DNA of 64,000 bases from Chryseobacterium luteum (GCF_000737785.1 NZ_JPRO01000002.1:248001-312000); one strand, 5' to 3'. Counted from the stretch's first letter, positions 16,345 through 27,629 are shown. Numbers and translations: made by a program. Notes: generated from the sequence alone by a model not told the origin.

Positions 16345-17070
16345 TTATCTTCTTGCTGTAACTCCTATTATTATTCCGAAATCTCCATCTTCCTGAATCC
16401 AGTTTTCTTTCGGGAAATAGGTTCTTGAGACAAAACCATCAAGGTATAATGCATTTTTACACCCCAAACTTTTAAATAATAAAGCAAAGTTGTAAAAGTT
16501 TATTTTTTTCTTAGACATCACAAAAACAGGATTGCCATTCTGCAATATTCCTACACCGTTTCTTATATTTAAATTAACAGAATTCTTTTGAAAAAGAGGA
16601 TTTGTTTTTCCGTCGATAATAAGCATAGGACCGGATTGTGTGGCAAACTTTATATCTGAACCTGCTTTAAAATTTTCAGTAGATATAACAGCCGATTCAT
16701 CAGATTTTGTAATGTAGAAGATCCCGTTTGGTTTTAAATAGAAATTTCCTTCACCATTCAAAGTATCAATTGGATTTAAAGTTTTAAAATTTTCTATATA
16801 TAATCCTTTTGGGATATTGTTTTTAATGAACATGCCTCCATTCATCGCGAATTTTAAATCCCGGTTTCTGGCATTAATGTGTTTTTTCAGATTCTGAATG
16901 CTTCTGAAAGGTTGATTCCTATCATTTTTCCAAAAAAGTTCAATCTTATCGTTTTTCACATCAACGCAATAGATTACAAAATCAGGATTGATCGGTTTGT
17001 TCTCTTTACAGGAAGAGAATAGTATAAATACTGAAGTAAATAATAGGTTGAACAGAATATTCAGCTTCAT
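16345..17070 (-). CDS. Lipoprotein of the phosphodiester glycosidase / NAGPA family (DUF2233)
   Basis: 241 residues. Residues 1-21 form a lipoprotein signal with lipobox LFSSC, so the mature protein starts at Cys about 21. The body matches the NAGPA/DUF2233 fold: LKFAMNGGMF near 73-82, GLYIENFKTLNPIDTLNGEGNF near 88-109, KPNGIFYI near 113-120, ATQSGPMLIIDGK near 143-155, and GCKNALYLDGFVSRTYFP near 203-220. Family knowledge: hydrolysis of sugar-phosphodiester or related bonds; the substrate is unknown. It lies between recA and htpG on the same strand but each neighbour has its own terminator or long gap, so it is probably monocistronic. Confidence 0.82.
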   Translation of the reverse strand: MKLNILFNLLFTSVFILFSSCKENKPINPDFVIYCVDVKNDKIELFWKNDRNQPFRSIQNLKKHINARNRDLKFAMNGGMFIKNNIPKGLYIENFKTLNPIDTLNGEGNFYLKPNGIFYITKSDESAVISTENFKAGSDIKFATQSGPMLIIDGKTNPLFQKNSVNLNIRNGVGILQNGNPVFVMSKKKINFYNFALLFKSLGCKNALYLDGFVSRTYFPKENWIQEDGDFGIIIGVTARR

Positions 17071-17093
17071 TTGGCTTTTATTTAAAATTACAT

Positions 17094-17119
17094 AAAAAAA
17101 GACAGCAAAAAAGCTGTCT
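17094..17119 (-). terminator. Terminator of recA
   Basis: On the minus strand AGACAGC, 6 T, GCTGTCT, then TTTTTTTATG. It lies 23 bases after the recA stop and just inside the leader of the lipoprotein gene. Confidence 0.9.
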
Positions 17120-17141
17120 TAATTTATATATTGAAAAAAAA

Positions 17142-18149
17142 TTATTTCACTTTATTTTTCAATTCTTCTTTGATCTTGTTTTCTAGTTCCTCAGCAAGTT
17201 CAGGATTGTCTTTTAACACATCTTTTACAGCGTCACGACCTTGTCCCAGCTTAGTTTCTTCATAGCTGAACCATGAGCCGCTTTTCTTTACAATTCCCTG
17301 CTCTACGGCCTGATCAAGGATTTCTCCTGTTTTGGAAACTCCTTCACCGTACATAATATCGAATTCAGCTTGTTTGAAAGGCGGAGCTACTTTGTTTTTT
17401 ACAATTTTCACTTTTACACGGCTTCCCACGGCTTCATCTCCATTCTTAATAGGCGCGCTTGCTTTTCTGATATCCACTCTTACAGAAGCGTAGAACTTCA
17501 GTGCGTTACCACCTGTAGTGGTTTCAGGGTTTCCGAACATCACACCGATTTTTTCTCTCAACTGGTTGATGAAAATTACCGTACATTTTGTTCTTGAAAT
17601 TGTAGCTGTCAATTTTCTCAAAGCCTGAGACATCAATCTTGCATGAAGACCCATTTTGGAATCTCCCATTTCTCCTTCGATTTCCGCTTTTGGAGTTAAT
17701 GCCGCAACGGAGTCAATGACAACAATGTCAATGGCCCCTGAACGGATCAGGTTATCAGCAATTTCCAGGGCTTGTTCCCCGTTGTCCGGCTGAGAAATGA
17801 TTAAGTTTTCAAGATCAATACCTAACTTTCCTGCATAACCTCTGTCAAAAGCGTGCTCTGCATCAATAAATGCTGCAATTCCGCCTGCTTTTTGAGCTTC
17901 TGCAATGGCGTGAAGCGTTAAAGTTGTTTTACCTGAAGATTCAGGACCGTATATTTCAATAATTCTTCCTCTTGGATAACCGCCTACGCCTAATGCGATG
18001 TCCAGTCCCAAAGATCCGGAAGAAATTACCTCTATTGTATTGTCTACGGAGCTGTCTCCCAACGTCATTACAGTTCCTTTTCCGTATGTTTTATCTAGCT
18101 TGTCAAGCACTAATGCAAGTGCTTTTTTCTTATCTTCTATATTGCTCAT
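17142..18149 (-). CDS. recA: Recombinase RecA
   Basis: DNA-dependent ATPase for strand exchange and SOS co-protease, 335 residues. Walker [10 protein letters not shown] near 69-77, Walker B region [11 protein letters not shown] near 139-149, the MAW/L2 region [22 protein letters not shown] near 194-215, and an acidic-to-basic C-terminal tail. Full length and unremarkable. No LexA-like operator is evident upstream; Bacteroidetes SOS boxes are poorly defined. A -7-like TATTTTTG is at 18170. Confidence 0.98.
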   Translation of the reverse strand: MSNIEDKKKALALVLDKLDKTYGKGTVMTLGDSSVDNTIEVISSGSLGLDIALGVGGYPRGRIIEIYGPESSGKTTLTLHAIAEAQKAGGIAAFIDAEHAFDRGYAGKLGIDLENLIISQPDNGEQALEIADNLIRSGAIDIVVIDSVAALTPKAEIEGEMGDSKMGLHARLMSQALRKLTATISRTKCTVIFINQLREKIGVMFGNPETTTGGNALKFYASVRVDIRKASAPIKNGDEAVGSRVKVKIVKNKVAPPFKQAEFDIMYGEGVSKTGEILDQAVEQGIVKKSGSWFSYEETKLGQGRDAVKDVLKDNPELAEELENKIKEELKNKVK

Positions 18150-18169
18150 CTGTTGTTAAAATAATTGCT

Positions 18170-18177
18170 CAAAAATA
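18170..18177 (-). promoter_or_regulatory. Probable -7 element of recA
   Basis: Minus-strand TATTTTTG, 20 bases before the ATG. The nearest TTG (18192-18194) is only 14 bases upstream, shorter than usual. Confidence 0.45.
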
Positions 18178-18352
18178 CGGAATTTTCAGATCAAAAGCTA
18201 ATATTATTTGTGCTGAAAAACTGTTTTAGAGTTAAAAAAATGATAAATTTTTATGGCTGATATCATTCATTACGAACAGGATGCAGGATTTTATGACTCA
18301 AAGCATAAAAATATATTTTTTGCAGTTTACTGTAAGTGCGTGCTGTATTTTT

Positions 18353-19549
18353 TTAGTGGAAATTTGAGTTTTTTGTGATTTTAAGATAGTCTTCCAGCAC
18401 TTTCATCTGGCTTTTGTTTCCCTTTTTTATTCTGGCATCCCTGCTTACCAGCTTATCATAAATTGTATTGATGAGGATCTTTGTTTTTGGAAACAGTTTG
18501 CGGTTGGGCACATCAGGGATTTGCAGCCTTTTACAAACTTCATCATCCAGCAGGAACCATGTACAGCAGATATGAAGGTATCTGAGATTTTTTCTCTGAA
18601 ATCTGAATTTTAAAATAGGGTTTTCCAGCGATTCATTCAGTAAAGAATGGGCCAGCAGGATGGAATCTTTATCTGATGGCGGCTGTACGGAAGTCCAAAG
18701 GTAAAAATATTCTGTCGCCTGTTTTTTATTGTCCGGAAGAAGCTCTTCGGGAATTCCTAGTAAATAGCCCACATATTTCCAGAGGTGGAAAATACCTTTT
18801 TCTTCTTCAACGGAAAAAGTATTGCCCAATTTTTGGAGACTGTGAAGAAAAACAAGGCTGAAGCCAATATAAGTGGCCATCATATCCCATGAATTAATCG
18901 GTTCTCCCCAATTTTCAGCGTCCCATTGCCTGTAATGCTTCTTTATGGAAAGCCTTGCGTAAGAATGGATCAGGCGGGTTTTTACAGCAAACTCGTACCC
19001 TTTGGCATGCAGCTCCAGTGCATCATAACGTGTAACATTTACCCAAAAATCCAATGTTTCTGAAAGACGCTTTACAGCTCCTTTTTTCAGTGCTTCTGTG
19101 GCGGTAAGAGGTTTATTGAGGTAAGCATAGTCATAACCTCCCATCAGACAGTAATCCCTTAAGGAGATCAGCGAGTCCAGGTTGCTTCGCATGCAGAGCT
19201 CTGCACCGCTTTTCAGCAGGCTGTAATCAAGCCATTCCGGAATCTGCTGGGTTTGTGTGAAAAGATTTTTTACGCTTTCAGGAACATCCTCTGCTTCAGG
19301 AATACCGTTTCGGATGTAACCTTCGATTTCTCTTGATGCTTCATGGAATTTTTTAACGAGATAAACATCCCGGACAACTTCATCACCCAATGTATCCACA
19401 TGATAAAAATAGTGTGAAAACTTGTCGAAATCTTTAAAGCTCACTTCGGCTCCGGAAAATTCAATAAGCTGTTTTCCGTTTCCTTTTTCCCAGAAATCTT
19501 TGAAATGGGGTGAATCTTTAAAGCGGGGTTTTATAGTCAGTCTGTCCAT
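18353..19549 (-). CDS. MpaB-family oxygenase-like protein (DUF2236)
   Basis: 398 residues, all helical and cytosolic by composition. Seen: LGDEVVRDVYLVKKFHEASREIEGYIRNG (about 54-82), RSNLDSLISLRDYCLMGGYDYA (about 121-142), RLSETLDFWVNV (about 157-168), RLIHSYARLSIKKHY (about 192-206) and SWDMMATYIGFSLVFLHSLQKLG (about 220-242). The HSYAR and conserved Arg/His pattern is that of the DUF2236/MpaB family, which includes the haem-type latex-clearing oxygenase fold and the fungal mycophenolate enzyme MpaB. The actual substrate in flavobacteria is unknown. A single gene between LuxR and recA. Confidence 0.75.
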   Translation of the reverse strand: MDRLTIKPRFKDSPHFKDFWEKGNGKQLIEFSGAEVSFKDFDKFSHYFYHVDTLGDEVVRDVYLVKKFHEASREIEGYIRNGIPEAEDVPESVKNLFTQTQQIPEWLDYSLLKSGAELCMRSNLDSLISLRDYCLMGGYDYAYLNKPLTATEALKKGAVKRLSETLDFWVNVTRYDALELHAKGYEFAVKTRLIHSYARLSIKKHYRQWDAENWGEPINSWDMMATYIGFSLVFLHSLQKLGNTFSVEEEKGIFHLWKYVGYLLGIPEELLPDNKKQATEYFYLWTSVQPPSDKDSILLAHSLLNESLENPILKFRFQRKNLRYLHICCTWFLLDDEVCKRLQIPDVPNRKLFPKTKILINTIYDKLVSRDARIKKGNKSQMKVLEDYLKITKNSNFH

Positions 19550-19626
19550 CTTGTATAAAAATACAAGTTTTGCACCGAAATTCTCTAGTGAGATTTATCA
19601 GTCTTTATATAGAAATGCGGAAAAGA

Positions 19627-20400
19627 TCAGATGAGCCCTCTTTCAAAGGCTTTTTTCACAAGTTCCTTACAGTTTCTGGAATCTGTTTTCCGTAAAATAT
19701 TTTTTCTGTGGGTACGAACTGTGTGTTCGGAGAGGATTAAAGTCTGGGCTATTTCCGGTCCGGAATATCCTTTGGTGATGAGGCCTAGAATTTCCATTTC
19801 TCTTTTCGTTAAATGTTCAGGAAAATTCCTGGGTTTTGCAAAACAGTCCAGCTTCACCTGGTGAAAATCATTTCTGGGACCTATCCCGGAAACCAGAACG
19901 GTATAAGGATTTTCTTTCGTGATATGGTGAATGTTGGTATGGATGTTTATAGCCTGCACGGGAACACCGGTTTCATCTTCCATAGTGATAACAGACTGAT
20001 GATGGAACATCTCATAATTTCCGTCTGCTGTTTTCATTCTGAAACAATAGCTGCCCTTAATATAAAGTTGGTGCTCCAGGCCTATTTCTGTTATTTTGTT
20101 AATAAGGATCTGTTCGGCTTTCATCACAAATTCGATATCATCAGGATGGGTAAGATCGATGACTTCTTTTAAGTTTTCAGGATAGCAAGAAAGGCCATGA
20201 AGCTTGAGGATATTTTCATGATGGTGAGAGAGTGTACTGTTGGTAAGGTTCAGGGCATAATAATAAAACTCACCTACGGCAAACATGTCACCAATGATAC
20301 GTTCTATGGGCGGTTTATCCCGGATCTTTCTGTCTTTCCTGACGGCCGGGTAAGTATTCCACACTTCAATGAGAGGATGTTTTTTTTCTGAACTCTCCAT
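19627..20400 (-). CDS. LuxR-type transcriptional regulator with PAS-like sensor part
   Basis: 257 residues. The last about 60 are a GerE/LuxR HTH: HLTKREMEILGLITKGYSGPEIAQ then LILSEHTVRTHRKNILRKT. The first about 180 contain a PAS-like region (FYYALNLTNSTLSHHHENIL, YCFRMKTADGNYEMFHHQSV) that may sense a small ligand or bind a partner. No receiver domain with phospho-acceptor Asp is seen. Proteins of this layout are abundant in Chryseobacterium. ATG 20400 is chosen; the upstream extension to 20442 is a hydrophobic stretch of poor quality. It lies 77 bases upstream of the MpaB-family gene, possibly regulating it. Confidence 0.82.
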   Translation of the reverse strand: MESSEKKHPLIEVWNTYPAVRKDRKIRDKPPIERIIGDMFAVGEFYYYALNLTNSTLSHHHENILKLHGLSCYPENLKEVIDLTHPDDIEFVMKAEQILINKITEIGLEHQLYIKGSYCFRMKTADGNYEMFHHQSVITMEDETGVPVQAINIHTNIHHITKENPYTVLVSGIGPRNDFHQVKLDCFAKPRNFPEHLTKREMEILGLITKGYSGPEIAQTLILSEHTVRTHRKNILRKTDSRNCKELVKKAFERGLI

Positions 20401-20826
20401 GAATAGATTAGTTTTAGCTAAAATAATTAAAATATACCACAAAAGGGGGATTTTTTTACTCTGATAAAATGTTAAACTTTGTACTGACTAATAACCATGA
20501 GAACTTAATTTATTATGTTCCGTTTTGTTTAATGTTTTAATTTTTTCTATAATTTGTTTTTAATTAAGAAAAACATCCATCCTCATGCCATTGAGGTTCT
20601 ATTTACATATGGTTTAATGAAGTTAATAAATGAATGTTATAAAACAGTTTACTCTTTTCTTTTAGTTGTTTAAAAGTGATAAACTATTAGCCTCTCGTTG
20701 CTGGAGAGGCTTTTTCTTTTACAATATATTATTTTATCCATCTCGCTTTTTACTATTTTAAAATCACCCGAACGGGTAATTTACTTGTATTCATGGAATT
20801 TTAAACTTTGTGGAAAACTTATAGCC
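20401..20826. other. 426-base AT-rich intergenic region, possible small-RNA locus
   Basis: Between a minus-strand gene and a plus-strand gene. It contains the plus-strand terminator at 20690 with no plus-strand gene before it, so a short transcript may start within about 20461-20660. No exact TAnnTTTG is found; near matches are TAAACTTTG at 20473-20481 and TATAATTTG around 20550. A small palindromic ACCCGAACGGGT is at 20766-20777. Confidence 0.4.
20690..20716 (+). terminator. Orphan Rho-independent terminator
   Basis: GCCTCTC (20690-20696), 7-base loop, GAGAGGC (20704-20710), TTTTTCTTTT. No plus-strand gene lies within 7 kb upstream. Confidence 0.85.
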
Positions 20827-22413
20827 ATGAAAACAAAAATTGTATCTGTAATATTACTATTGATTGGAACATATGCTTTTTCTCAAAATTCATATGAGTT
20901 ATTTGGAAACTTCATTAGCGAATCAACTCCGTATGAGGCTAAAATAAAAACTACAAAAACACAGGAAAAAATTACATCATTTAAAATTCAGATTTGTAAA
21001 ACCAGTACAGAATGTGAAGAAAGCATTGAAATAGTAAATAATTTTGATCAGGAAACTTTTATCTCAGCCATGCGAAGCACTATGAAAAAGTCAAAAATGG
21101 CAGGAGCTACATTTGTTTTGAAACCAGAGGTAGAATTGCAATGGAAGAATATCTATTATAATTTGATGAAAGATTTTAATAAAAAAGAGGTTTTGACTGA
21201 ACTGTATGATTTGCAGGATATTGAATATGGGGGAAGATTAAAAATGAATAAAGAATTAATTAAATTAAAGTCAGAAGATAGTATTGTCCAATATTTATAT
21301 TTTGCCCCAAAATATGCAAGTGTAAGACTTTTTAACAATAAAATAAACAGTATTTCTGTTGTAGGAAATATATTGGATAGTAGTGGAACTATTATAAAGG
21401 AAGAAGCAACATTATTCAATAGTAAGTATTCTATACCTTTCAGGTCTACGATTGTCGACCGAAATAATTATAGTGCTAAAATATATACAACAAGAGGTAC
21501 AGATCACTATTATTATATAGAGTGCAACGACCTTTTAGATTATAAACCTTTTGAAAATAATTATAGTTATTCGTTAAAAAATAAAGAGTACGAAATAAAA
21601 GTTGATGAAGAACTTAAAGTAGAAAAAAGGGGATTGTATGATTACTTTACAGCCATTATTTTTTCTGATTTTTTAGGATTTAATAATGAAGGAGGAAATA
21701 GTATACTACAAGCAGAAGGGAGGGCAAGGATTCCATTAAATTATGTGAATTTTGGTAGATTTAATTCGCCTGAGTATATGGAGGCTTATTTGAATGCATC
21801 AATTTATAATGGTCAGGAAGAGGGAAGTGGTTTTATAGAATTTAATGTAAAAGATAATTTGAAAAATATATCATCTTTTGAGTTGCTAAGAAAAAATAAT
21901 GTAGAAGCGGGGTTAAATATTGGGGTTGGTTCATTTGAGTGGAAAGGAACTTCTACGAACTGGATTTTGGACTATGGTATTCAGATGTACAGAACTAAAT
22001 TCAGGACGATAAAAGATACGATTACTACCAATTATCAACTGTATTCTATTTCACATGGTCCAAGATTAAAAATAGAAATAAGACCGCAGATCAATTTTGG
22101 CGCAGATGTAAATTTTGGACTATTAGGTTTGAAATATAGTGGAGCAAATAAAGATTTAGATATTATTGAGGGCAGGAATTTTAGAAAAGAAATTCTAAAG
22201 GATAATGGAACATTTTATAATACTCTTTTTCTTACAACTAATTTTTATACGAAACTTAGTCCTAATGATGGAAATGGAGGATTGTATTTTAGATTGGGTG
22301 GATATTATGATTTTTACACAAAAAATATTGCACCACAGGTAATGGTGGGATATGCGACCAATCTTACGACGTTCATTAATAAATTTAAGAAAAATGATGC
22401 TGCTGCAAAATAA
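20827..22413 (+). CDS. Unrecognised secreted/outer-membrane protein, AT-rich
   Basis: 528 residues; I do not recognise the family. ATG 20827 is chosen because a clean signal peptide starts there (MKTKIVSVILLLIGTYAFSQ, cleavage about residue 19); the frame extends upstream through the orphan terminator. The middle (about 60-300) is soluble, Lys/Glu/Asn-rich. The C-terminal third has alternating aromatic strands (SHGPRLKIEIRPQINFGADV, LYFRLGGYYDFYTKNIAPQV) like an outer-membrane barrel. Codon use is noticeably more A/T-rich than in the neighbouring htpG or gapA. It may be laterally acquired. No cotranscribed partner. Confidence 0.75.
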   Translation: MKTKIVSVILLLIGTYAFSQNSYELFGNFISESTPYEAKIKTTKTQEKITSFKIQICKTSTECEESIEIVNNFDQETFISAMRSTMKKSKMAGATFVLKPEVELQWKNIYYNLMKDFNKKEVLTELYDLQDIEYGGRLKMNKELIKLKSEDSIVQYLYFAPKYASVRLFNNKINSISVVGNILDSSGTIIKEEATLFNSKYSIPFRSTIVDRNNYSAKIYTTRGTDHYYYIECNDLLDYKPFENNYSYSLKNKEYEIKVDEELKVEKRGLYDYFTAIIFSDFLGFNNEGGNSILQAEGRARIPLNYVNFGRFNSPEYMEAYLNASIYNGQEEGSGFIEFNVKDNLKNISSFELLRKNNVEAGLNIGVGSFEWKGTSTNWILDYGIQMYRTKFRTIKDTITTNYQLYSISHGPRLKIEIRPQINFGADVNFGLLGLKYSGANKDLDIIEGRNFRKEILKDNGTFYNTLFLTTNFYTKLSPNDGNGGLYFRLGGYYDFYTKNIAPQVMVGYATNLTTFINKFKKNDAAAK

Positions 22414-22479
22414 TTCAATATTAATATAAGGCCTGTAAATCTGGAAACTTCTGAAAGGCTTTCAACTCATATCTAAAAC

Positions 22480-23109
22480 TTATGAATATTTGTCAGGTCC
22501 ATGATAACCAAATAATCTATAGATGTAAAATCCTAAGATTAAAGCGTAAATTACAGATAATATTGTAATTATAAATACAACTATATTGCTTTTACTTTGT
22601 TTTGTAAAAAACTTTATTACACCATAAGAAATTATTCCTAAACCTATAGTAAAGATATAAAAGATGTGACCAGAATATATTATTTGTAATCCCCACAATA
22701 TTCCACCAAGAGTCCCACCGATTATTCCGCCCAAGATACTTCCAGCAATTGTACTGGGTTTAATTTCTAAATCCTTTTTTATTACTTCTATTTCAGCAGA
22801 GGTGGTTTCTATAATTTGTTGTATTTCATCTGGTGATAATATTTCTGAAGTCAGCCTTTGATTGATGTCATTTTTTGTCATTCCTTTTTGATACAGTTGG
22901 GTGGCATCATTGTTTATTCTTGCCTTTTCCATCTCTTTTTCTGCAATTCTATCATATCGGTCTGTCAAAGATTTTATCCCTCCTTTTTTTTCTATAACAA
23001 TATCCAACGCTTTCCTAGCATCATTTGTATATCCGCTTTTATTTAAATAGACTTCCATTAATTCTGTATCAGAATATTGAGAATATCTTTCAATAAGTTC
23101 ATTAAGCAT
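22480..23109 (-). CDS. Unrecognised membrane protein with cytoplasmic helical head
   Basis: 209 residues, family not recognised. About 1-115 are charged and helical (MLNELIERYSQYSDTELMEV, KALDIVIEKKGGIKSLTDRY, SPDEIQQIIETTSAEIEVIK). About 118-150 form a Gly-rich membrane hairpin (SILGGIIGGTLGGILWGL), with two further hydrophobic segments near 152-166 and 174-196, ending GYHGPDKYS. No signal peptide. AT-rich like its convergent neighbour at 20827. It lies upstream of the shared gapA terminator region on the same strand as gapA but is separated from it. Confidence 0.72.
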   Translation of the reverse strand: MLNELIERYSQYSDTELMEVYLNKSGYTNDARKALDIVIEKKGGIKSLTDRYDRIAEKEMEKARINNDATQLYQKGMTKNDINQRLTSEILSPDEIQQIIETTSAEIEVIKKDLEIKPSTIAGSILGGIIGGTLGGILWGLQIIYSGHIFYIFTIGLGIISYGVIKFFTKQSKSNIVVFIITILSVIYALILGFYIYRLFGYHGPDKYS

Positions 23110-23137
23110 AGTATCGTTTTAATGACTAAATTAAAAA

Positions 23138-23160
23138 AAACCTTCCAAATCGGAAGGTTT
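23138..23160. terminator. Terminator of gapA
   Basis: AAACCTTCC (23138-23146), AAATC, GGAAGGTTT (23152-23160); the minus strand continues with a run of T into the start region of the membrane-protein gene. Confidence 0.88.
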
Positions 23161-23184
23161 TATATTATTTATTTGCTTATTACA

Positions 23185-25205
<2,021 letters not shown>

Positions 25206-25225
25206 CAAGTAAAAAATTTCGAACA

Positions 25226-25233
25226 CAAATTTA
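25226..25233 (-). promoter_or_regulatory. -7 element of the pfkA-gapA operon
   Basis: Minus-strand TAAATTTG, 20 bases before ATG 25205. No TTG at a 17-23 base spacing. Confidence 0.55.
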
Positions 25234-25511
25234 CAAAAACAAGTTCAGATAATGGCAGTAAGTTGATAAGAGTTTTGAATATAAATAATTAAAAGCATCT
25301 AAAATTTGCCGGTTTAAAAAATACTCCACTGTTTTTGTTTCCGAAGAATATACATCAGGACTGTGCAATGATGAAATATTTTTATCGAAAAGATCATAAA
25401 ACAGATAACTAGATTGCGCCGGGTGAATTGTTGGCTTAATAAAATAATTTTTCACCTTCTCATTTTTGCCATACTCCTGAAATAAATATGCTCAGGAATA
25501 TTATCAGGATA
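25234..25511. other. Intergenic region between pfkA and the DNA-repair pair
   Basis: About 280 bases. A 74-codon minus-strand frame overlaps the pfkA -7 element and is rejected as a gene. No hairpin with a T-run is evident, so the end of the upstream repair operon is not marked. Confidence 0.4.
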
Positions 25512-26270
25512 TCACCATTTTTCCGTCAGGTACTTCCAGTATCTCTTCGGAACATGCTGAACATGCAGTTTTAGATTCTTCCTTTCCGTAATATTTGTCT
25601 TTGTAAAATACCGTTGCCAAAGGGTTTGGTAATTATTTTCATCATCATGAAACTTCTGCTGGTACTGATGCATATCCAGTTTTTCTTCCGGATAAAAGAA
25701 ATCACAGTTTTCCAAATCGTATAGAATTCCGTAATTCCTTCTCAGATCATAGATCATCCACTTTTGATCCTGGTAGCGGTCTTTAAAATGTTTCCGTATC
25801 AGCGGGAGAACATCAAAATCAGGATCTATTTTTGCAAAGAAAACACCGTCCCGCATTTTTTCAAACCGGACAAAAGCGGTCATCCTGTGCCGTTCCCGGC
25901 TTACAGATTTGCAGATTTTTGAAATCTTTAAAATGTCACTGTCCGCATAATTTTGCAGGATATTTTCTTCCGGATGTTTTATGGACTGTTTCACGGCCGA
26001 TAAAATAAGGCGTTCCAGTTCAGGATCTTCCGATAAGTAGACTTTTAATAATTCATGAATTCCAGGTTTTCCGATATTCTGTTCCAACTTGTTTAAAACC
26101 CGTTCAGCTTTATCATTTTGAGTGATCACCTCATGAATTTCAGCAAATATATTTTCCTGAAGGAACCTCTCTTTACTCACAATTTCAACATCTTTATAAC
26201 GGTACTCGAAAACTTCAAATACCGCTGTAAAAAGTCCGTCGAAACTTCCGTCGTAAAGTAGAGTGGTCAT
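25512..26270 (-). CDS. TIGR03915-type putative DNA repair protein
   Basis: 252 residues. Begins TLLYDGSFDGLFTAVFEVFE, the family hallmark (in other bacteria this unit is fused to a uracil-DNA-glycosylase domain), with KSVSRERHRMTAFVRFEKMR near 128-147, FFAKIDPDFDVLPLIRKHF near 149-167 and a C-terminal LWQRYFTKTNITERKNLKLH and VPKRYWKYLTEK. Here it is the stand-alone form without the glycosylase part. It follows the radical-SAM gene by 99 bases on the same strand; the pair is consistently linked in bacteria. Role: inferred DNA base repair or modification together with the radical-SAM partner; the chemistry is unproven. Confidence 0.85.
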   Translation of the reverse strand: MTTLLYDGSFDGLFTAVFEVFEYRYKDVEIVSKERFLQENIFAEIHEVITQNDKAERVLNKLEQNIGKPGIHELLKVYLSEDPELERLILSAVKQSIKHPEENILQNYADSDILKISKICKSVSRERHRMTAFVRFEKMRDGVFFAKIDPDFDVLPLIRKHFKDRYQDQKWMIYDLRRNYGILYDLENCDFFYPEEKLDMHQYQQKFHDDENNYQTLWQRYFTKTNITERKNLKLHVQHVPKRYWKYLTEKW

Positions 26271-26369
26271 GCTATAATATTAATTTGAAGATTTGAAAAT
26301 GGATTAATTTGAAAATGAATGATGTTCAAGGAATGTATTTTTGTCTCATACATAAATTTTTTAATCAAT

Positions 26370-27629
26370 TTAAAACAACGTCAGCTGCTGTGAAAACTGA
26401 TTGTGAAATTTAGAAGAACTTCCACCTACCAGCAGTTTTTTCAAATTTTTATCTGTTAAATATCTCAGATAAGCATTTCCGGCATTAAAATCTATAAAAT
26501 ATTTTGCACGGTTGACAGCGGCTCCCAATTTTTTCAAATGATCCATATTCAAAACCTGAAAACGGCGCGCCTGAACGATCTTCTGTGCCGTTTTCACTCC
26601 AATTCCCGGGATTCTTAATATCATCTGATAATCTGCAGTCTGCAGGTTGACAGGGAACTGATGCAGATGTCTCAAAGCCCAGCTGAGCTTAGGGTCAACC
26701 TCAAGATCTAAAAAAGGCATATTAGGATCCAGAATTTCTTCAGCTTTAAAACCATAAAACCTCATCAGCCAATCCGACTGATACAAACGGTTTTCCCGGA
26801 GCATCGGAACTTCCGTTGTGAGAGAAGGCAATCTTTTATCCTCCAAAACTGGAACATATCCCGAATAGTAGACTCTTTTCAAGTTAAAATTTTTATAAAA
26901 ATGGTCAGCCACTTTTATAATCTGCAAATCACTTTCATTCGTTGCGCCAACGATCATCTGTGTAGATTGTCCGGCAGGAGCAAACTTCGGAACTTTCCTG
27001 AAAATTTTCTTTTCATCTTTATACTGCGCAATCCCGTTCTGGATATATTTCATGGGATTGAGCATATCCTGACGGTTTTTTTCAGGAGCCAATAATTTCA
27101 GTCCGCTTTCTGTAGGAATTTCAAGGTTGATGGATAGTCTGTCTGCATATAAAGCTGCTTCCTGCATCAGATCATCACTTGCTCCCGGAATAGATTTCAA
27201 ATGAATATACCCGTTGAAATTTTCCTCCAGACGTAATTTTTTTGCCACCCTTACAAGCCGTTCCATCGTAGTATCTGCATTTTTGAAAATGCCGGAGCTT
27301 AAAAACAGACCTTCAATATAATTTCTGCGGTAAAAATTAATGGTCAGATCTGTTACCTCTTCCACGGTGAAAGCGGCTCTTTTAATATCATTGGAACTTC
27401 TGGATACACAATAGGCGCAGTCGTAAATGCAGTGATTCGTCAGAAGAATTTTGAGCAGGGACACACACCGCCCGTCTTCCGTATAGGTATGGCAGATCCC
27501 GCTTACGGAGCTGTCTCCCAAAGCCCCTTTCTTATTCTTTCTCGTTCCTCCGCTGGATGAGCAGGAAACATCATATTTCGCTGCATCGGCAAGGATTTCG
27601 AGTTTTTCTTTCAGGCGTTCAAAATTCAT
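26370..27629 (-). CDS. Radical-SAM DNA repair/modification protein (TIGR03916 type) with clamp-binding tail
   Basis: 419 residues. The radical-SAM cluster CIYDCAYC has Cys at about 67, 71 and 74 (CX3CX2C). SLNLEIPTESG-like barrel segments follow (SINLEIPTESGLKLLAPEK near 165-183), then FAPAGQSTQMIVGATNESD near 216-234. A helix-hairpin-helix DNA-binding motif, ILRIPGIGVKTAQKIVQARR, is near 332-351. The last five residues are QLTLF, close to the QL(S/D)LF consensus by which repair proteins bind the DNA polymerase sliding clamp. Extra Cys residues near 23, 46 and 55 could hold a second site. It leads the operon with the TIGR03915 gene. The substrate lesion is unknown. Confidence 0.88.
   Translation of the reverse strand: MNFERLKEKLEILADAAKYDVSCSSSGGTRKNKKGALGDSSVSGICHTYTEDGRCVSLLKILLTNHCIYDCAYCVSRSSNDIKRAAFTVEEVTDLTINFYRRNYIEGLFLSSGIFKNADTTMERLVRVAKKLRLEENFNGYIHLKSIPGASDDLMQEAALYADRLSINLEIPTESGLKLLAPEKNRQDMLNPMKYIQNGIAQYKDEKKIFRKVPKFAPAGQSTQMIVGATNESDLQIIKVADHFYKNFNLKRVYYSGYVPVLEDKRLPSLTTEVPMLRENRLYQSDWLMRFYGFKAEEILDPNMPFLDLEVDPKLSWALRHLHQFPVNLQTADYQMILRIPGIGVKTAQKIVQARRFQVLNMDHLKKLGAAVNRAKYFIDFNAGNAYLRYLTDKNLKKLLVGGSSSKFHNQFSQQLTLF

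Noticed and set aside
25231..25455. 74-codon minus-strand frame upstream of pfkA
   Set aside because: Overlaps the pfkA -7 element, has poor protein-like composition and no supporting features.
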